From: Peptococcaceae bacterium
Lineage (GTDB): Bacteria; Bacillota; Dehalobacteriia; UBA4068; JAAVYR01
Direction of reading: 5' to 3'
Length of the DNA: 64,000 nt
Assembly: GCA_022791255.1 (NCBI GenBank)
Contig: JAAVYR010000007.1
Span: 1 to 64,000 of the forward strand
Position numbers and translations under genes: made by a program. A model generated the notes under the pieces. The model saw only the letters and a list, made by a program, of their open reading frames with translations, did not search any database and had not been told where the DNA came from. Positions 33,485-42,541 of the stretch are shown here, piece by piece. Position 1 is the stretch's first letter. Each line of letters starts with the position of its first letter.

Positions 33485-34276
33485 ATGGGTGAGGTAATCG
33501 TAGTAACATCTGGTAAAGGCGGCGTTGGGAAAACGACCACAAGTGCAAATATCGGCACTGGGCTTGCCGCTTTAGGGCATAAGGTGGCCATGCTGGATAC
33601 TGATATTGGCTTGAGAAATCTTGATGTTGTCATGGGCTTGGAAAATAGAATTGTTTATGATATTGTTGATGTGGTAAGGGAAAATTGTCGCTTAAAACAA
33701 GCGATGATTAAAGATAAACGGTTTGAAAACCTCTATCTTTTACCAGCTGCGCAAACCAAAGATAAGACAGCTGTCAATGAAGACCAAATGCGGGATTTAT
33801 GCGCTAAGCTGAAAGATGAATTTGACTATATTATCATTGACTGTCCAGCGGGGATTGAGCATGGTTTCAAAAGTGCTATTGCCGGTGCAGAACAGGCTAT
33901 TGTTGTAACGACACCGGAAGTTTCTGCTGTTCGCGACGCAGATAGAATTATAGGTCTATTAGAAGCAGCCGGGCTAAAATCTCCGAAACTGATTGTAAAC
34001 AGGATTAGAACCAAGATGGTAAAAACCGGGGATATGATGTCTGTAGAAGATATGCTGGATATTTTGGCAATTGACCTTTTGGGCATTGTACCGGATGACG
34101 ACTCCATCGTTATCTCTACAAATAAAGGGGAACCGGCAGTTCTTGATGATAAGTCTAGAGCTGGACAAGCTTACCGAAATATTGCAGCAAGAATTACTGG
34201 CAAAGAAGTGCCTTTGATGTCTTTGGAAGAGTCTACAGGCTTCTTTGACAAAATTCGCAGCATTTTCAGTAAGTAG
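33485..34276 (+). CDS. minD: Septum-site ATPase MinD
   Basis: A 263-residue deviant Walker ATPase: VTSGKGGVGKTTTSANIG, DTDIGLRNLDVVMGLE, DYIIIDCPAGIEHGF. The C-terminal amphipathic membrane-targeting helix is GFFDKIRSIFSK. It recruits MinC to the membrane and cycles with MinE. RBS AAAGGAGGAT. Confidence 0.98.
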   Translation: MGEVIVVTSGKGGVGKTTTSANIGTGLAALGHKVAMLDTDIGLRNLDVVMGLENRIVYDIVDVVRENCRLKQAMIKDKRFENLYLLPAAQTKDKTAVNEDQMRDLCAKLKDEFDYIIIDCPAGIEHGFKSAIAGAEQAIVVTTPEVSAVRDADRIIGLLEAAGLKSPKLIVNRIRTKMVKTGDMMSVEDMLDILAIDLLGIVPDDDSIVISTNKGEPAVLDDKSRAGQAYRNIAARITGKEVPLMSLEESTGFFDKIRSIFSK

Positions 34277-34293
34277 TAAAGGAGGAACCATAG

Positions 34294-34569
34294 ATGGCTT
34301 TTACAGATGTGATTAACCGTATATTCGGAAAGGATGGTAACGGTAGTAAAGATGTAGCGAAGGAACGCCTCCGTTTGGTGCTTGTTCATGATAGAGCGAA
34401 TATGTCTCAGGAAGTAATGGATCATTTGCGGGAAGATTTAATTGCTGTTATCAACAAGTATATGGAAATCGACCAAGATGCTTTGGAAGTGTCTATGAAT
34501 AATGAGGATGGTACGGCTTCTCTGGTGGCAAATATTCCTATCTTGAGTGTAAAGAGAAATATCAGCTAG
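34294..34569 (+). CDS. minE: Division-site topological factor MinE
   Basis: A 91-residue MinE: N-terminal membrane and MinD-binding part (FTDVINRIFG..., AKERLRLVLVHDRANMS) and the C-terminal topological domain (LREDLIAVINKYMEIDQDALEVSM). It stimulates MinD ATP hydrolysis, giving pole-to-pole oscillation. 17 bases after minD, RBS AAGGAGG; operon end follows. Confidence 0.97.
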   Translation: MAFTDVINRIFGKDGNGSKDVAKERLRLVLVHDRANMSQEVMDHLREDLIAVINKYMEIDQDALEVSMNNEDGTASLVANIPILSVKRNIS

Positions 34570-34606
34570 CAGCATACATAGAGATAGCTGGTGAAAAGGA
34601 TATCAG

Positions 34607-34658
34607 AATGGCAAACAAAAGTAATGATAAAAAATTATTTTTGTTTGCCATTTTTCTT
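34607..34658 (+). terminator. Terminator of the min operon
   Basis: A 14-bp perfect stem AATGGCAAACAAAA/TTTTGTTTGCCATT with an 18-base AT-rich loop and a short T-run. Confidence 0.8.
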
Positions 34659-34751
34659 GTTTTGGGGTACACTAATATACATAAAATTCTTAAAAAAACA
34701 GTAAATATGATATCTTTTGTTGAGATATGTAAAGGGAAACTGTAAAGATAG

Positions 34752-35924
34752 GTGGCAGTTACATTCGTGATAGAAAAAAGATACTTAAAAAATATAGATT
34801 GGATTTTTGTAGCCATGGTAGCGGCCCTTTTGGTTATCAATTTGGTAGTGTTAAAAAGTGCCTCTACCAATGTAAGCAGTGATAGCTTTTATTATGTGAA
34901 ACGGCAATTTCTCTGGATTTGTCTGGGGCTGGTTGCCTTGGTGGCGGTGCTATTTTTTGATTATCAATATTTTGCCCGTATTTCTTTTTTGATTTATGGG
35001 TTTAATCTATTGTTACTGGTTGGGGTATTATTTATGCCGGCCCAAAAGGGTGCGCATCGTTGGTATGATTTGGGCTTTATGGATTTTCAGCCATCAGAGC
35101 TTGCTAAAATCCTGATGATTATTTGCTTTGCTTGTTTTCTGGCGAAACGAGAACATGAAATGGGTGAATGGAAAAATATCTTAGCAGCCTTTGCCTTTAT
35201 GGGACTGCCGATGCTGCTTATTTTTGCAGAACCGGACTTAGGGACTTCTCTGGTGTTTGTTGCTATTCTGTTTGCCATGCTCTGGGTAGGTGGCTTGCCG
35301 CCGAAAATTATGCTTTGGTTTATCTTGATTATTTTATTTGTGGTGCTGTTTATTTTCTTTGTCTTGTTCTTTTATACAGATGGCTATCAGCATTTGCCAG
35401 AGGAGTTGCCTTGGTTTATTCCGCTAAAAGGATATCAGCTGACGCGGTTGATTATTTTTATTAATCCAGAAATGGACCCTCTAGATGCAGGATACCATAT
35501 GATACAATCTGAGATTGCCATTGGTTCTGGTGGTTTTTGGGGCAAAGGTTATGGCAAAGGTTCTCAGGTTCAGGGGAATTTCCTGCCAGAGCACCATACA
35601 GACTTTATTTTCTCCGTAGGGGGAGAAGAGTTTGGCTTTGTGGGCAGCTTTCTGCTTTTGGCTCTATACTTTGGCATTTTAGGACGGGCTGTGATGATTG
35701 CCTATCGAGCGAAGGATTTATTAGGTAGTTTAATTGTCATAGGTGTTGCCGCGATGTTTGGCTTCCAGATATTTATTAATGCGGGTATGACCATTGGTAT
35801 CATGCCGATTACGGGTCTTCCAATGCCCTTCTTAAGCTATGGGGGCAGTAGTATGCTTATTAATATGCTGGCATTAGGACTGGTGCTTAATGTGAATATG
35901 CGGTCGGCGCAGCGGTTATTTTAA
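34752..35924 (+). CDS. rodA: Peptidoglycan glycosyltransferase RodA
   Basis: A 390-residue SEDS polymerase with about ten membrane helices that works with PBP2 (mrdA). Signatures include GAHRWYDLGFMDFQPSELAK, FAEPDLGTS, FIFSVGGEEFGFVGS and PITGLPMPFLSYGGSSM. Start GTG 34752 or GTG 34767; the ribosome site is weak for both. Placed after minE, as in several related genomes. Confidence 0.95.
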   Translation: MAVTFVIEKRYLKNIDWIFVAMVAALLVINLVVLKSASTNVSSDSFYYVKRQFLWICLGLVALVAVLFFDYQYFARISFLIYGFNLLLLVGVLFMPAQKGAHRWYDLGFMDFQPSELAKILMIICFACFLAKREHEMGEWKNILAAFAFMGLPMLLIFAEPDLGTSLVFVAILFAMLWVGGLPPKIMLWFILIILFVVLFIFFVLFFYTDGYQHLPEELPWFIPLKGYQLTRLIIFINPEMDPLDAGYHMIQSEIAIGSGGFWGKGYGKGSQVQGNFLPEHHTDFIFSVGGEEFGFVGSFLLLALYFGILGRAVMIAYRAKDLLGSLIVIGVAAMFGFQIFINAGMTIGIMPITGLPMPFLSYGGSSMLINMLALGLVLNVNMRSAQRLF

Positions 35925-35959
35925 AGTGTTTTCTTTCAGGAAAGATAGGTGACAGTAAA

Positions 35960-36454
35960 ATGGGGAAATCGTCAACGAAGGCAGAAGATAAAACCAATGT
36001 GATGCGCATACTTGATCAAAAGGGAGTGCCGTATTGTCATTATTGTTATGTAGGAACTGGTGCTATTAGTGGTGTAGAGGTAGCGCAGGCACTAAATGAA
36101 GATGTACGCAGAGTTTTTAAGACATTGGTGACCTCTGCAAAAAGTAAGAAGAATTATGTGTTTATGGTTCCTGTTGCGGAAGAGCTAGACTTGAAGAAGG
36201 CGGCAAAGGCTGTAGGGGAAAAAAGCATTGAAATGGTAAAGTCCAAGGATTTGTTAGGGCTTACTGGTTATATCCACGGGGGTTGCTCTCCCATTGGTAT
36301 GAAAAAATATTTTGATACGGTTATCGATATTGCAGTGCTAGACCAGGAAAAAATTATTTTTAGCGGGGGTAAAATCGGTTATCAGGTGGAGCTATCTCCA
36401 GCGGATTTAAAACAAGTAATTCCTTATCAAGTAAACGATATCACCGTATCATAA
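35960..36454 (+). CDS. ybaK: Cys-tRNA(Pro)/Cys-tRNA(Cys) deacylase YbaK/EbsC
   Basis: A 164-residue aminoacyl-tRNA editing enzyme. The conserved GYIHGGCSPIGMKK, the lysine in VFKTLV, and IDIAVLDQEKIIFSGGKIGYQVELSPADL match YbaK. It hydrolyses cysteine mischarged on tRNA-Pro. Why it lies between rodA and the LytM-like gene is not evident; chance insertion into the cluster is likely. Confidence 0.93.
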   Translation: MGKSSTKAEDKTNVMRILDQKGVPYCHYCYVGTGAISGVEVAQALNEDVRRVFKTLVTSAKSKKNYVFMVPVAEELDLKKAAKAVGEKSIEMVKSKDLLGLTGYIHGGCSPIGMKKYFDTVIDIAVLDQEKIIFSGGKIGYQVELSPADLKQVIPYQVNDITVS

Positions 36455-36523
36455 CGGTACTGTGGTATATTCAGACGGGACGGACATATATATAATAAAA
36501 AAGCCTGTCTGGAGTGATGAAAT

Positions 36524-37219
36524 ATGGGACAATTAAAAGATTTTACGATGAGTGCAGCAGCAGAACATGGGAGAGAACCGTTCAGCAGAAGAGGCAGGAG
36601 GAGCCAGCGGCCGCAATCTTTGCGGATGAGCCTGTGGCTGAAACAGGTGGTTTGGTGCTGTATGATTTTTGCAGCGGTATCTGGTATCGTTAAAATGGAT
36701 AATGACTGGAGTCGGAATGTACAACAATTATTATTCAACCATTTGAATATGGAGACAGACTTGTTGCCAGTATTGCAGCCGCTGTATTTTCAAGGAGAGC
36801 AGCCGCCGGTGGAAAATAACGGTGTGGTTGCAAATGGTGACGCTGACCAGAAGGATAATCTTTCTTTGCTTGTACCTATCAGCGGCATTGTATTAAAAAA
36901 CTTTACTCCGACAGATGATGGCAACATGGTGGTAGATAGCATTACCATTAAGACGCCAGAAGGGGGAAAGCTCATTAATGCCTGTGCCGGGCAAGTGGCG
37001 ACCATCGTGGGGGATGTGGGCAATTGGCAGGTGACTGTTACCTGTGAAAATGGTTGGAAAATGGTATATAGCGGACTAAAAGATTTATCGGTAACAGCAG
37101 GGCAGCAGATTGCTGCTGGAACAGTGCTGGGTAATGCTGTAGAAGGAGAAGTGAAATTTGCGCTTTATCAGGGAGATGTTCCGGTAGACCCCATGGCATA
37201 TTTTTTAGTTAATCAATAA
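36524..37219 (+). CDS. Membrane-anchored degenerate LytM (M23-like) protein, SpoIVFA position
   Basis: A 231-residue protein with a basic N-terminus, one membrane helix (LKQVVWCCMIFAAVSGIVKM) and a C-terminal LytM fold: LLVPISGIVLKNFTPT, then GGKLINACAGQVATIVGDVGNW, GWKMVYSGL, VTAGQQIAAGTVLG, ending in EVKFALYQGDVPVDPMAYF. In active M23 enzymes the last segment reads HLHFEV. Here no His occurs in the domain at all, so zinc ligands are missing and catalysis is very unlikely. In spore-forming relatives the same place holds SpoIVFA, also an inactive LytM protein; no SpoIVFB follows here. Confidence 0.75.
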   Translation: MGQLKDFTMSAAAEHGREPFSRRGRRSQRPQSLRMSLWLKQVVWCCMIFAAVSGIVKMDNDWSRNVQQLLFNHLNMETDLLPVLQPLYFQGEQPPVENNGVVANGDADQKDNLSLLVPISGIVLKNFTPTDDGNMVVDSITIKTPEGGKLINACAGQVATIVGDVGNWQVTVTCENGWKMVYSGLKDLSVTAGQQIAAGTVLGNAVEGEVKFALYQGDVPVDPMAYFLVNQ

Positions 37220-37232
37220 AGGTAAGAATAAG

Positions 37233-37275
37233 GCAAGACCTGAGAGAAAACATTTCAGGTTTTGCTTTTATTTTT
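37233..37275 (+). terminator. Terminator after the LytM-like gene
   Basis: An 11-bp stem GCAAGACCTGA/TCAGGTTTTGC with one G-T pair and a T-rich tail. Confidence 0.8.
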
Positions 37276-37362
37276 AGAGGATTTTCGGGACAGGAGAGGG
37301 AATTTATTATAGTTTATAAAAATGCTTTATATGGGAAAAGAATAAATATAGGAGGACCGCAA

Positions 37363-39231
37363 ATGGTCGTATTAAAAGAACGAATTACCCAAGAATTATT
37401 GCCTTTTGTGACGCGGCCAGGGCAATACATCGGTGGTGAATATAATCAAGTGGTAAAGGATTGGGAAAGCACAAGGGTAAAAATGGCCTTTCTCTTTCCG
37501 GATACTTATGAAATTGGTATGTCTTTTGTGGGCATGCGTATTTTATATCATGCAGTAAATAGCCAGCCTGATTTTCTTTTAGAACGCAGCTTTGCGCCGC
37601 TAGTGGATATGGAAGAACGCATGCGGGAAAAGCAGATCCCTCTTTTTACCTGGGAAAGTGGACGAGCTGTAAAAGATTTTGATGTAGTGGGGTTTACGCT
37701 GCAATATGAAATGAGCTACAGTAATATCTTAAATATGCTAGATTTGTCCGGTATTCCGCTTTTAGCCGAAGATAGAACAGATGGGCCTTTGGTAGTAGCT
37801 GGGGGGCCTGGCGCTTTTAATCCAGAACCGGTTGCTGATTTTTTTGATTTATTTATGCTGGGTGAAGGAGAGGAATTATTACCGGAATTATTGGCCGCCT
37901 ATGCCGAAAGTAAAGAGGCTGGTGAAAGCAAAGAAGTCTTTTTGCAGAAAGCAGCTCAAATTCCTGGTATCTATGTGCCCAGTCTTTATCAGGTGACTTA
38001 CCAAGAAGATGGGACTATCAAGGAAATCCTGCCTCTGGGCGACGCGCCGGCTGTTGTATATAAACGGGTGTTGCCAGATATGGATCTTGCCGTCTACCCA
38101 GATAAAGAATTAGTGCCCCTAACCCAAGTGGTTCACGACCGTCTTGTCTTAGAAGTTATGCGAGGGTGCACCAGAGGCTGCCGTTTTTGTCAGGCGGGGA
38201 TTATCTATCGTCCAGTAAGAGAAAAAACAGTGGCAAAGCTTATCCAACAGGCAGACGCTTTGTTGGAAAGCAGCGGCTATGAAGAAATGGGATTGATGTC
38301 TCTCTCCACTGCGGACTATAGCTGCGTCAATGAACTAATCGGGGAACTGCTGGACCGCTATAGTAAGGAAGGAGTGGGGGTTTCTTTGCCTTCCCTTCGG
38401 GTGGACGCGTTCTCTGTAGATTTAGCAGAAAAGGTGCAGCAGGTGCGGAAAAGCGGCTTGACTTTTGCCCCAGAGGCTGGTACTCAAAGAATGCGCAATG
38501 TTATCAACAAAGGGGTAACAGAAGAACATGTGCTCACTGCTACCAAAGCAGCATTTTCTCAAGGCTGGACGCAAATTAAACTGTATTTTATGATAGGGTT
38601 GCCTACGGAAACCAAAGAGGATTTAGATGGTATCATCGACCTTGCTGTGAAGGTGCTGCAAAACGGTAAAGAAATCGCCAGAGAAAAAGGTATCAAAAAA
38701 CCACTGAAGGTATCGGTCAGTGTTTCTTCCTTTGTGCCCAAAAGTCATACGCCATTTCAATGGTTTGGGCAAAACACTTTAGCAGAGTTAAAAGAAAAGC
38801 AGCACTACTTAAAGGAACAGGCAAAGCAATATAAAAATCTTTCTTTAAACTATCATCAGTCCGAGGTCAGTTTTTTAGAGGCGGCTTTTTCTCGGGGAGA
38901 CCGCCGGCTGGGGCAAGTACTCCTCAAGGCTTGGGAAATGGGCTGCAAGTTTGATGGTTGGACAGAGCATTTCAAATATGAGACTTGGCTTGCAGCGTTT
39001 GCGGCTTGTGGTTATACGCCGGAATTTTTCGCTTATCGGGAAATGGGAAAAGAGGAGGTATTGCCTTGGCAGCATCTTTCTTGTGGGGTAAGCCAAAAAT
39101 GGCTATGGCATGAATGGGAAAAGGCCTTATCTGAGGACCTTACTGCTGATTGCCGTCATAATCCTTGCAGTGGCTGTGGCGTCTGTCCCAAACTAGGTGT
39201 TGACAATGATTTGAAAGGAGCAAGCAAATGA
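37363..39231 (+). CDS. TIGR03960-family B12-binding radical SAM protein
   Basis: A 622-residue protein. The N-terminal part (RPGQYIGGEYNQVVKDW, then FPDTYEIGMSFVGMRILYH and GGPGAFNPEPVADFFD) is the TIGR03960 signature with a cobalamin-binding-like fold. The radical SAM motif C-T-R-G-C-R-F-C lies near residue 269. A cysteine-rich C-terminus (C-R-H-N-P-C-S-G-C-G-V-C) may hold another cluster. This family almost always sits beside the DUF2344 protein and rng, and is thought to modify RNA or a ribosomal component, but the reaction is not established. The stop overlaps the next start (ATGA). Confidence 0.93.
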   Translation: MVVLKERITQELLPFVTRPGQYIGGEYNQVVKDWESTRVKMAFLFPDTYEIGMSFVGMRILYHAVNSQPDFLLERSFAPLVDMEERMREKQIPLFTWESGRAVKDFDVVGFTLQYEMSYSNILNMLDLSGIPLLAEDRTDGPLVVAGGPGAFNPEPVADFFDLFMLGEGEELLPELLAAYAESKEAGESKEVFLQKAAQIPGIYVPSLYQVTYQEDGTIKEILPLGDAPAVVYKRVLPDMDLAVYPDKELVPLTQVVHDRLVLEVMRGCTRGCRFCQAGIIYRPVREKTVAKLIQQADALLESSGYEEMGLMSLSTADYSCVNELIGELLDRYSKEGVGVSLPSLRVDAFSVDLAEKVQQVRKSGLTFAPEAGTQRMRNVINKGVTEEHVLTATKAAFSQGWTQIKLYFMIGLPTETKEDLDGIIDLAVKVLQNGKEIAREKGIKKPLKVSVSVSSFVPKSHTPFQWFGQNTLAELKEKQHYLKEQAKQYKNLSLNYHQSEVSFLEAAFSRGDRRLGQVLLKAWEMGCKFDGWTEHFKYETWLAAFAACGYTPEFFAYREMGKEEVLPWQHLSCGVSQKWLWHEWEKALSEDLTADCRHNPCSGCGVCPKLGVDNDLKGASK

Positions 39232-39869
39232 GTATTTTTCGTTGTTGTTATAGTATTCAGGGAAATATTAGCTTCCTTTCGCATCTTGATTTATTGCAGG
39301 CCTGGCAGCGCATCTTGCGGCGGGCAAAAATCCCTGTTGCCATGTCTCAGGGGTTTAACCCTCATACGAAGATTGCTTTTGGTCCGGCGCGACCTGTAGG
39401 GGTAGAGAGCTTGCGGGAATACTTTGATATTGAGTTGCAGCAAGATATGGGTATAGATGTTTTCACCCAGCGGCTTAGCGGGGCTCTTCCGGAAGGGATT
39501 TGTCTGGAAGAAGTAGTGCCTATCCAAATAGGAGAGAAATCCATTACGGCCTTGATAGCAGTAGCTAATTACAGTGTGTGGGTAGATGAAAGAAGTATCG
39601 TGGGAATAGAAGAGCGAATTGCTGCATTACTGGACAGGGAAGATATCAGCTATTTAAAGACCAGCCCCAAAGGAGATAAAACGGTAAATTTACGGCCGGG
39701 GATATTTATCCTTGCGTGGGATGGTGAGAAATTTACCATGCAGCTTTTGGCAGGGAACTCTGGCCATGTGCGTCCAGAGGAAGTATTGTCTTGCCTGGGG
39801 ATTGGTAAAGAAGAAACCAAACGGACATTGCGAACGGATTTATTATGTGCAGATGGAACAAGACCCTAA
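39228..39869 (+). CDS. TIGR03936 / DUF2344 protein
   Basis: A 213-residue protein starting RCCYSIQGNISFLSHLDLLQAWQRILRRAKIPVAMSQGFNPHTKIAFGPA, the DUF2344 signature. In some lineages this is fused to the C-terminus of the upstream radical SAM enzyme, which suggests joint function. Translationally coupled to it through a 4-base overlap. Biochemical role unknown. Confidence 0.92.
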   Translation: MSIFRCCYSIQGNISFLSHLDLLQAWQRILRRAKIPVAMSQGFNPHTKIAFGPARPVGVESLREYFDIELQQDMGIDVFTQRLSGALPEGICLEEVVPIQIGEKSITALIAVANYSVWVDERSIVGIEERIAALLDREDISYLKTSPKGDKTVNLRPGIFILAWDGEKFTMQLLAGNSGHVRPEEVLSCLGIGKEETKRTLRTDLLCADGTRP

Positions 39870-39902
39870 AAACAGGGTGTGAGAGGTGAAAATAAGAAAA
39901 CC

Positions 39903-41594
39903 ATGAAGGAAATTTTAATCCAGCAGGATGAGGATACGATTGGGGTAGCTTTGGTAGAAAACCAGCAGTTGAGTGAGATTTATTTTGAGCAGAGGGAACG
40001 GCGTCAGCTTCTGGGGCGTATCTATAAAGGCAAAGTGGAAAATGTGCTTCCTGGTATGCAAGCGGCCTTTGTCAATATCGGCCTCAGTAAAAATTGTTTT
40101 CTCTATGTGGAAGACGCAGTGCCAAAGCATATTAACGAATATGGCGAGGGCCTGAAAAATGCAACTGATTTACCGAATATTTCTTCGGTATTAAAAAAGG
40201 GCCAAGAAGTGCTGGTGCAAATCGTCAAAGAGCCGGTGGGAACAAAAGGCGCGCGAGTAACGACCCATATTACGCTGCCAGGGCGCTTCGTGGTGCTTAT
40301 GCCGGAGGTGGGACATATCGGTGTATCCCGCCGCATTCATGATGAGGCGGAGCGGCAGCGATTGCGGGAGATATCTCAGCCATTGGTGAAGGATAATATT
40401 GGTTTCATTGTGCGCACTGCAGCAGAAGGAATTGGTCCAGAAGAACTGGCTCGTGATATTGCTGATTTAACGGCCTTGTGGCAGGAAATCCAACAAAGGG
40501 CCAAAAAGGTAAAGCCTGTTTCTCTCGTTCATCATGATTTGGGTATTATTGAACGAACGGTACGGGATATCTTATCTGAAGATGTAACAGATATCTGGAC
40601 CAATAGTAAAACGATGCAGACAGAAATATCTGCCCTGGTACAAAAGCAATTACCAGAGTATGATGGGCATATCTATTTACGGGAACACCAGGATGTTTTT
40701 GCCCTCTATGATATAGATACGCAGCTGCAAAAGGCACTGCAACGCAAGGTGTGGTTAAAATGCGGCGGTTATCTAATCATCGACCAGACCGAAGCACTGA
40801 CGGTGGTGGATGTGAATACTGGTAAATTTGTCGGCAAAAATAACCTGGAAGAAACAGTGGTGCTGGCTAATATTGAGGCTGCTAAGGAAATCGCTCGCCA
40901 GCTGCGGTTAAGAAATATTGGTGGTATTATTATCATTGATTTTATTGACATGGATACTTATAGTGATAAAGAGGAGGTAGTCGCTGTCTTAGAACAGGAA
41001 TTACGGAAAGACCGTACCCGCACCAGCATTTTAGGTTTTACGCAGCTAGGCTTATTAGAAATGACAAGAAAAAAAGCTTCTATGGGGCTGACAGGGCTTA
41101 TGGAGCGAGAATGTCCTTTTTGTGAAGGAAAGGGAAAAGTCGTTCATGAAAATATTGTTTGTCAGCGGGTCCATAAGGAAGTGGGGCAAATCATTGGTGA
41201 GGCAAATGGAAGCGGTATTCTTATTGAGGTAAATCCGGCCGTGGCTTCTTATCTCATTGGTCCATCTGGGCAAAACTTAGCTGCTTGGCAACAAGAACTA
41301 GACAAAAAAATCGTGGTGAAAGGTGCAGCCGGTCAAAAGATGGAAGATATCTTGGTGCGGGCATATTATGATGATGAAAATCAAGAACAAACAGTAGCAC
41401 CTGTACACGTTGGGGAGAAATTATATGTAAAAATATTAGAGCCCAATGAAGAAAACCCTAACGATGGCGTGGTGCGCATTTATGGCTTTGTAGTGGTTGT
41501 GACCGATGGCGCTAAGTATGTGGGCCAGAAAAAATGGATAGAAATCGATAATGCATTTAAAACTCATTGTTTTGCTCATATTATTGAAAAGTAA
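39903..41594 (+). CDS. rng: Ribonuclease E/G family endoribonuclease
   Basis: About 563 residues. An S1 RNA-binding domain near the start (GRIYKGKVENVLPGMQAAFVNIGLSKNCFLYVEDA), the 5'-sensor region, the DNase-I-like catalytic core with VVDVNTGKFVG and IIIDFIDM (metal-binding Asp residues), and the Zn-link CPFCEGKG. After this a further region with VGEKLYVKILEPNEENPNDGVVRIYGF follows, longer than E. coli RNase G. It processes rRNA and turns over mRNA. The track start is GTG 39879; ATG 39903 (MKEILIQQ) fits the family better, though the GAGAGGTGA site is 13 bases away. Confidence 0.94.
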   Translation: MKEILIQQDEDTIGVALVENQQLSEIYFEQRERRQLLGRIYKGKVENVLPGMQAAFVNIGLSKNCFLYVEDAVPKHINEYGEGLKNATDLPNISSVLKKGQEVLVQIVKEPVGTKGARVTTHITLPGRFVVLMPEVGHIGVSRRIHDEAERQRLREISQPLVKDNIGFIVRTAAEGIGPEELARDIADLTALWQEIQQRAKKVKPVSLVHHDLGIIERTVRDILSEDVTDIWTNSKTMQTEISALVQKQLPEYDGHIYLREHQDVFALYDIDTQLQKALQRKVWLKCGGYLIIDQTEALTVVDVNTGKFVGKNNLEETVVLANIEAAKEIARQLRLRNIGGIIIIDFIDMDTYSDKEEVVAVLEQELRKDRTRTSILGFTQLGLLEMTRKKASMGLTGLMERECPFCEGKGKVVHENIVCQRVHKEVGQIIGEANGSGILIEVNPAVASYLIGPSGQNLAAWQQELDKKIVVKGAAGQKMEDILVRAYYDDENQEQTVAPVHVGEKLYVKILEPNEENPNDGVVRIYGFVVVVTDGAKYVGQKKWIEIDNAFKTHCFAHIIEK

Positions 41595-41619
41595 AGTGGC
41601 AGCATTGGAGAGATTTTCA

Positions 41620-41648
41620 TTGACAAGGCTTTCCTGGTGTGGTAATAT
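41620..41648 (+). promoter_or_regulatory. rplU promoter
   Basis: TTGACA, 17-base spacer, TAATAT, 26 bases after the rng stop codon. Confidence 0.8.
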
Positions 41649-41654
41649 ACTCTT

Positions 41655-41742
41655 GTTGTGTTTTAAAACCATATTTGCTGGGTAAGAAGTGTCTGTGAGG
41701 ACCACCTAAGTGAAATGAGTCTTTAGCGATAGGAGGTGCGAC
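41655..41742 (+). ncRNA. L21 leader (rplU 5' regulatory RNA)
   Basis: The 95-base leader of rplU contains GTGAGGACCACCTAAG and GATAGGAGGTGCGAC, the kind of sequence seen in the Firmicutes L21 leader, which is believed to mediate autoregulation by L21. The assignment is by position and resemblance; I did not fold it against the model. Confidence 0.5.
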
Positions 41743-42054
41743 ATGTACGCAATTATTGAAACAGGCGGTAAACAATATCGTGTATCTGAAGGCGATGTTA
41801 TTAATGTAGAGCTTTTGGCTGCAGATGTTGATGCTACTGTAGAAATCGACCGGGTGTTAGCAGTGGGCGAAGGAGAAAACATCAAAGTTGGTTCTCCAGT
41901 CGTAGCTGGTGCAAAAGTAGTTCTGAAAGTATTGGAACACGGCAAAGGTAAAAAAGTTATCGTATTCCACTACAAACCAAAGAAAAACATCCGTAAGAAA
42001 AATGGTCATCGTCAACCGTTTACAAAAGTTCAAATCGAAAAAATTCTCGCTTAA
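41743..42054 (+). CDS. rplU: 50S ribosomal protein L21
   Basis: A 103-residue L21: [20 protein letters not shown], then [21 protein letters not shown] and [17 protein letters not shown]. It binds 23S rRNA. RBS AGGAGG. The ysxB/prp gene that normally lies between rplU and rpmA in Firmicutes is absent: only 51 bases separate them. Confidence 0.99.
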   Translation: MYAIIETGGKQYRVSEGDVINVELLAADVDATVEIDRVLAVGEGENIKVGSPVVAGAKVVLKVLEHGKGKKVIVFHYKPKKNIRKKNGHRQPFTKVQIEKILA

Positions 42055-42105
42055 GGCAAGCGATAGCAGAAAATAAAAGTTTAAGAAACAAGGAGGTGGG
42101 AGGTA

Positions 42106-42372
42106 ATGGCACATAAGAAGGCAGGCGGTAGTTCCAGAAACGGCCGTGACAGTGAGTCCAAGCGCTTAGGAATTAAACGCCATGACGGTCAGTTTGTTAC
42201 TTCCGGTAGCATTTTAGTTCGTCAACGCGGTACCAAATACCATCCCGGCAATAATGTTGGCTTGGGCAAAGATGATACTTTATTCGCGACTGTAGACGGA
42301 TATGTAAAATTCGAAAGAAAAGACAAATATAAGAAGAAAATATCCGTGTACGCTGAAACTCCAGCGGTATAG
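42106..42372 (+). CDS. rpmA: 50S ribosomal protein L27 without cleavable extension
   Basis: An 88-residue L27 starting directly with [20 protein letters not shown]. In most Firmicutes L27 carries about nine extra N-terminal residues removed by the Prp protease; here the mature N-terminus that reaches the peptidyl-transferase centre is encoded directly, matching the absence of prp. RBS AAGGAGGTGGG. Confidence 0.99.
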   Translation: MAHKKAGGSSRNGRDSESKRLGIKRHDGQFVTSGSILVRQRGTKYHPGNNVGLGKDDTLFATVDGYVKFERKDKYKKKISVYAETPAV

Positions 42373-42386
42373 TATTTTGTTGAGAG

Positions 42387-42413
42387 AAGCCGGGACTATT
42401 CCCGGCTTTTTTT
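42387..42413 (+). terminator. Terminator after rpmA
   Basis: Perfect 9-bp stem AAGCCGGGA/TCCCGGCTT with CTAT loop and T7. Confidence 0.93.
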
Positions 42414-42462
42414 GTTTAGGAAAATTTATATAAATTTTCTATGCTATATAGGAAATCTTTTT

Positions 42463-42491
42463 TTTACGGCGAATACATAACAAGATATAAT
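42463..42491 (+). promoter_or_regulatory. obgE promoter
   Basis: TTTACG, 17-base spacer, TATAAT, about 50 bases before the obgE start. Confidence 0.65.
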
Positions 42492-42541
42492 CTTGGTAAA
42501 TCCAGGTAGTCGTAAGGGTTGCCAAGGTTTAAGGAGGATTT

